In this document: in pieces, positions 63,081 to 64,000 of the stretch
How the letters are laid out: the number at the start of each line of letters is the position of its first letter
Position numbering within the stretch: the first letter of the stretch is position 1
From: Pomacea canaliculata
Taxonomy: Eukaryota; Mollusca; Gastropoda; Architaenioglossa; Ampullariidae
Assembly: GCF_003073045.1 (NCBI RefSeq)
Contig: NC_037593.1
Location: 8,609,525 to 8,673,524 of the forward strand
Direction of reading: 5' to 3'
Length of the DNA: 64,000 nt
Position numbers and translations under genes: made by a program
The notes under the pieces: model-generated
The model's input: the letters and a program-made list of their open reading frames with translations, nothing else
The model's database searches: none
Told to the model about the DNA's origin: nothing

Positions 63081-63325
63081 GCGGGCAGCGGAGTGGTTAG
63101 AGCGCTGGCATCCAAACCGAGAGGCGCGCTGGTTCGATACCCGTGTGACGCAGTAACCTTCCGCCAGTCAACCTTTTTGTCGGGAATGGGTACCAGACTC
63201 CACACAGAGTTAGGAAAGGAGTGGCAGTGAGGGAGAGGAGATATGCACCACCCTCACATAAGGCTATTCCCGAGAAAACTCACCAACGAACTGAAAAAGG
63301 TCAGGGGGACGACCTTTATCTTTTA
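63081..63325 (+). repeat. tRNA-derived SINE, copy A (near full length)
   Basis: The head carries a pol III A box (GTGGTTAGAGCGCTGGCA) and B box (GGTTCGATACC, 63131-63141) at tRNA spacing. The body has GGGTACCAGACTCC, GGCAGTGAGGGAGAGGAG and CACCCTCACATAAGGC, and ends AACTGAAAAAGGTCAGGGGG. Two other copies (41745-41875, 42964-43091) share this order, which defines a family of roughly 245 bp. No clear target duplication was seen here. Confidence 0.82.
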
Positions 63326-64000
63326 CTCCATAGTCAAGGTTGCAATTCTTTTGTTCTTGTGTACACTTAAACTTATATTATAACTTCCAATATCCGTTTA
63401 ACAGAAGGAAAAAAAAAAAGGAAAATGGGTGATTACAGTCAGTGTGTGTGCATACATGGAATGTTCTTTGTGTTTGGCAAACTCCCACAGTAGAATTCTC
63501 ACCCTTGAAAAACGATAACCCACCCACCCAGCAACACCCGTTTCAGCTCCTGCTCAAAGCTATCGGTATCAAAGTCCCCCGCCAGCAGGGGTTTGCTGCA
63601 TTTCGCCTTGCCGCCATCACTTAGTCACGGGCTGATGATGTGCTTAAAAGTGTGAAGTCTAAACGGCGGCTTGTTTTCCCTCCTTGTCCCTTTGAATGCC
63701 CGAAGAGAGTCGCCCATGTTTATGTTTCCAAAGACTAGAATTACCATCACCAGAAAATGTAGTCGTCAGCAGCGAAGTGTTTTTAGCGTCTCTCGCTCCA
63801 GTGACTTGGAACGTGCATAATTCCCCGAGTGAGATTCCCTCCTGCTTTATAGGGGTTTGAATTCTAAACAAGATGCTGCTTCGAACGGTGAAAGTGGTAC
63901 ATAAACCGAGAAAAAAACATAGAATAAACCGAGTGCCTTCTACTTTTCTCGCATTCCCTCTCTACGAGTGATTGTCATGTCGGGAGGGGGCAACTCTGGA
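63326..64000. other. right edge, nothing recognised
   Basis: Frames of 60-70 codons on both strands show no motif. No splice-supported exon could be called. Confidence 0.5.

Noticed and set aside
1..64000. CRISPR arrays, operons, prophage or bacterial insertion sequences
   Set aside because: All genes are intron-rich animal genes. The tandem repeats have too few copies and no spacer regularity.

Overview
This is nuclear DNA of an invertebrate animal, most likely a lophotrochozoan and possibly a gastropod mollusc. The genes have many short exons with GT-AG junctions and AT-rich introns. Their proteins are close to, but clearly different from, vertebrate orthologues, and tRNA-derived SINEs and hAT-type MITEs lie between exons. 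The species call is an inference. The gene and exon calls come from reading frames, splice phases and family motifs.

Layout, left to right. (1) Positions 109-4766, plus strand: the 3' part (nine exons) of an SLC13 sodium/dicarboxylate-type cotransporter whose 5' half lies left of the window. (2) 6557-14998, minus strand: a complete VPS33A gene, the Sec1/Munc18 subunit of HOPS/CORVET, with 15 coding exons plus a second, homologous 3'-terminal exon at 7677-7792 that looks like an alternative last exon. (3) 15648-37696, plus strand: a complete SGSM1/SGSM2 orthologue (RUN and TBC Rab-GAP), 24 coding exons, 1124 residues, followed by a long 3' UTR-like stretch. (4) 44295-47122, minus strand: a complete four-exon class I SAM-dependent methyltransferase of 268 residues. 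(5) 47454-47525, minus strand: a tRNA-Glu(TTC) gene with a pol III terminator. (6) 52604-58478, minus strand: the 3' part of an EMI-domain, coiled-coil and collagen protein (EMID1/COL26A1-like). Its N-terminal exons were not found.

SLC13 and VPS33A converge tail to tail. VPS33A and SGSM are head to head, with start codons 649 bp apart, so they probably share a promoter region. SGSM and the methyltransferase converge. VPS33A and SGSM both act in endolysosomal Rab traffic. In human, VPS33A (12q24), SGSM1 (22q11) and EMID1 (22q12) lie on segments joined in the ancestral mammalian karyotype, so this window may preserve old linkage.

Mobile DNA includes two hAT-type MITEs with perfect 8-bp target duplications (43092-43252, nested in a SINE, and 48246-48586), three copies of one tRNA-derived SINE family, a tRNA-like element at 4075-4158, and several minisatellites. 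There is no CRISPR array, operon or other prokaryotic feature. The most interesting candidates for new biology are the duplicated VPS33A terminal exon and the unusual C-terminal half of the EMI-collagen protein.
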